Of a stretch of 64,000 nucleotides of DNA, positions 62,009 through 64,000 are shown piece by piece. The DNA is taken from contig NW_008706746.1 in NCBI RefSeq assembly GCF_000327385.1, positions 979,218 through 1,043,217 of the forward strand, written 5' to 3'. Under the pieces are notes generated by a model, which was not told where the DNA came from, did not search any database, and worked only from the letters and a program-made list of their open reading frames with translations. How positions within the stretch are numbered: the first letter of the stretch is position 1; each line of letters opens with the position of its first letter. The stretch comes from Lottia gigantea. Lineage: Eukaryota > Mollusca > Gastropoda > Lottiidae. The position numbers were made by a program, and so were the translations under genes.

Positions 62009-62366
62009 TTAAAGTCTTAGAATGAATATTTAATTTAAGTTTTGGAAAAGGTCAATATTAGTCTATATTCATCAGTTATCTTACCTGGTGTCATAAAGTT
62101 ACAACAGAATCCCTTGAAATCTGGAAAATTGGAAAATTCATAAAAATAAGTAATTATTGAAAAACTCTTAATCTTGATATTAAGCGTTTTTCAATAGCCT
62201 AGTTAATTGCATATTTATGGATACTTACTAAGTTTTTTGGATTTATCAGATTATATAAGGATCCTGTTATGTTATGTATGACACCAGGTATTTCTACTGG
62301 CTCTTATTCGCCAAGTTTAAAATTCTTAAATTTTTATGTTAATTCTAAGACGTAGTATAACTTTAA
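62009..62366 (+). mobile_element. TTAA-flanked foldback element (MITE), longest copy
   Basis: TTAA bounds both ends. The right end, reverse complemented, reads AGTTATACTACGTCTTAGAA, and the left keeps AGTCTTAGAATGAAT. Inner landmarks are TTACCTGGTGTCATAAAGTT and ATGACACCAGGTA in inverted orientation. At 358 bp it is longer than the 33137 copy because it keeps a central segment (about 62155-62260), which contains a second small palindrome. Confidence 0.85.
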
Positions 62367-63129
62367 ATAAAGAAATATGTACTAATTGCAGACATGTTGA
62401 AGAGACAAAGCATGTGCAATGGCTCAACTACCATAAGTAGAGATTGATTGACCCAAGTCCACGGGTAGCCATCCCATAAAGGTCCCCACCCCAGAAAAAA
62501 AATTATCAAAATAATGTATCAAAGTAAGTATATAAAAGGTTAATCCAATAAAGTCCGTGAATCATACACTCATCTGCTTGAGCCACTGTGCATATGTAAA
62601 TTCACAAAAATTGCTTTAGAATATCATGCTGGGCCATTATGGTAGATGCTTTATATATGTACATGTATATGTTTTTCAAGTTATCATTATAAAGTTGTTA
62701 ATCGAAAAAAAAACCCCTTTTTTAAAAGTATGTTGTGGGTGACTATAAAATATAGTACAAGTAGACAAACAATATAAAATACTATTCAAATTGCCGATAT
62801 TATAGTGTGTTTTTCTAGTGAATGGCCGAAATTGCCATGGTTATTAAAATTATTATAACGTCATGATTTTAAATGAACCAATGAAAATCGAGTATTAATG
62901 ACAATAGTATATCATACTATATGGTATTATGATAGAATCTTTATCTTTTTATCAATAAACATGTTTATAGTTAACAACATGTGACAAGATATTGCACGTT
63001 CATCTCTCTACACGTCCATTCTTGTAGTAAAATACACCTGTCGTGTTTATGGACTGTGAACTGTAATATATCAATAATCTATAACATACCATATATAGAA
63101 TATGTTATGAAATGGTCGCTTAGCAACAA

Positions 63130-63168
63130 CCAATCACTAGCCAGTATTCAAATCTAGTGTCGACCAAT
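63130..63168 (+). promoter_or_regulatory. Paired CCAAT boxes upstream of the 3'-edge gene
   Basis: CCAAT at 63130-63134 and again at 63164-63168, both followed by CA, 34 bp apart and about 350-390 bp before the ATG at 63517. Spacing by about three helical turns in the same orientation is common in NF-Y-driven TATA-less promoters. No clear TATA box was seen. Confidence 0.45.
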
Positions 63169-63276
63169 CAGGATCGAGTATTTTAAAATAACCCCTTCTT
63201 CTTTGTTTAAAAAATCAACCAACCGAATTTTACTATCGTCAAATTTACTACTCCATAACTTTTCAAATTACTCAAC

Positions 63277-63300
63277 ATGGCTTCCAGAAATTCTCGATGA
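63277..63300 (+). CDS. Upstream ORF of seven codons (MASRNSR)
   Basis: ATG at 63277 in the context CAACATGG, stopping with TGA at 63298-63300, about 215 bp before the main ATG. If the transcript starts upstream of it, ribosomes would meet this ORF first, which usually lowers translation of the main frame. The transcript start is not known. Confidence 0.35.
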   Translation: MASRNSR

Positions 63301-63516
63301 AAATTTGACAATTGTTGTGAAATTTTAGTGAAAAGTGTTCAGAGGATTGAAGCGGAGTAGAATTCAGGGTGTTGGAACAAAGATTGGTGATTTGGGTGTA
63401 TATTTGAGTAGTTGTCATTCCGAATTGCAATCAACCGGCCAAATCAGCTGAGATTTTGTGGTTTTGTGTTTCAAGGACATTGTAAAAGATTGCCGAATTT
63501 GTAAGGGAATTTCATA

Positions 63517-64000
63517 ATGGAGTACTTCAATAATTTGGAAAATGACAACAACATGTCGTTGATTGATACCATCGACTCAATGACGAGTGAAGAGCGACAT
63601 GAGTTGGATATATTTTTGAATTCCGACCGACAGGACTGTGCCATGGATATAAATTTAAAAACAGAACCCAATTGTGGGTTACCAGATTTTGACCAGTTAG
63701 ATTCCAATACAGACTATAGTTCTTTAAATTGGCTTCAACCTAATGGTTTGGGAAATTTTTCAGAGGAAAGCGAGAGTGAAAATACAGACCCTAATTTATT
63801 GGTAAACCCACAAACTGTTATTCCAGTGGACATTTTTGTGAATTCATCAAATGGAAGTGGCAATGCAACTCTATCTAGTATCAATTCTTCTATTGCTCAA
63901 ATTTCTTCTCAAAATAACATTCAGATAGTAACAGTTACTGCCCCTGGCATTGATGTAACGTCTAATTTAATAAATAACAACACAGTTCGATATCAAACTG
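63517..64000 (+). CDS. N-terminal part of a probable transcription factor (possibly forkhead), cut by the window edge
   Basis: An uninterrupted frame of 161 codons runs from ATG 63517 to the window end with no splice donor inside. The product starts MEYFNNLENDNNMSLIDTID. It is acidic and Asn/Ser-rich, with a Ser/Glu patch at about 82-91 and a possible SUMO site LKTE at 47-50. Residues 68-73 (SSLNWL) resemble the SLxWL motif in the N-terminal region of FOXN and FOXJ proteins, which precedes a forkhead domain further on. The DNA-binding domain itself would lie outside the window, so the forkhead assignment is a guess from one short motif; another acidic, Asn-rich activator is equally possible. 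The start is chosen because it is the first in-frame ATG; a 5' UTR with a short upstream ORF precedes it. Confidence 0.6.
   Translation, partial: MEYFNNLENDNNMSLIDTIDSMTSEERHELDIFLNSDRQDCAMDINLKTEPNCGLPDFDQLDSNTDYSSLNWLQPNGLGNFSEESESENTDPNLLVNPQTVIPVDIFVNSSNGSGNATLSSINSSIAQISSQNNIQIVTVTAPGIDVTSNLINNNTVRYQT

Larger units (their letters stand above)
60119..63276. other. Region between the divergent DHDH and 3'-edge genes
   Basis: It contains the probable DHDH 5' UTR and promoter, a small inverted repeat (61316-61426), a run of 19 C at 61544-61562, a TTAA foldback element (62009-62366) and the promoter of the gene at 63517. A strong minus-strand donor (AACAG/gtgagttg, exon side ending at 61472) could close a non-coding first exon of DHDH joined to the acceptor at 60130. 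No other coding exon was seen. Confidence 0.5.

Overview
This is a window of an AT-rich animal nuclear genome. The genes are split by long GT-AG introns, the intergenic DNA is full of minisatellites and small inverted-repeat transposon remnants, and no operons are visible. The gene content (an invertebrate perforin-2, a dimeric dihydrodiol dehydrogenase and a STAC-type SH3 adaptor) together with the repeat style suggests a lophotrochozoan, most likely a mollusc. That placement is inference; no species was identified.

Layout. (1) 1-8857: non-coding, with several tandem arrays, including a 41-bp minisatellite of about 45 copies. (2) 8858-45984, plus strand: a STAC/STAC3-like adaptor gene of nine recognised coding exons (355 residues from the first ATG in the window). 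It has two C-terminal SH3 domains, and the C1 zinc finger expected of the family is not visible in the window. Two further exons fit the same reading phase: a possible alternative first exon (16067-16144) and an alternative last exon (34089-34204). The last exon would make a short form without SH3 domains. The introns carry at least eight minisatellite arrays, several of them arrays of E-box or CCAAT motifs. (3) 45985-53333: 3' flank with a CCAATCA-rich stretch, a foldback transposon and a 44-bp minisatellite of about 42 copies. (4) 53334-55358, plus strand: a complete single-exon Mpeg1/perforin-2 gene. (5) 57316-60118, minus strand: a complete seven-exon DHDH gene of 332 residues whose catalytic Lys97, Asp176 and Tyr180 fall at exactly the mammalian positions. 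(6) 63517-64000, plus strand: the first coding exon of a gene cut by the window edge. Its N-terminus looks like a transcription factor, possibly forkhead, behind a CCAAT-box promoter and a 7-codon upstream ORF.

The genes do not form one pathway. STAC proteins act on voltage-gated calcium channels, Mpeg1 is an innate-immune pore former of the endolysosome, and DHDH is a cytosolic NADP-dependent dehydrogenase. They look like unrelated neighbours. The most unusual features are the density of tandem repeats, the two nested inverted repeat pairs around one STAC exon, and the alternative STAC terminus. No tRNA, rRNA, CRISPR array, or retroviral or LTR element was recognised.
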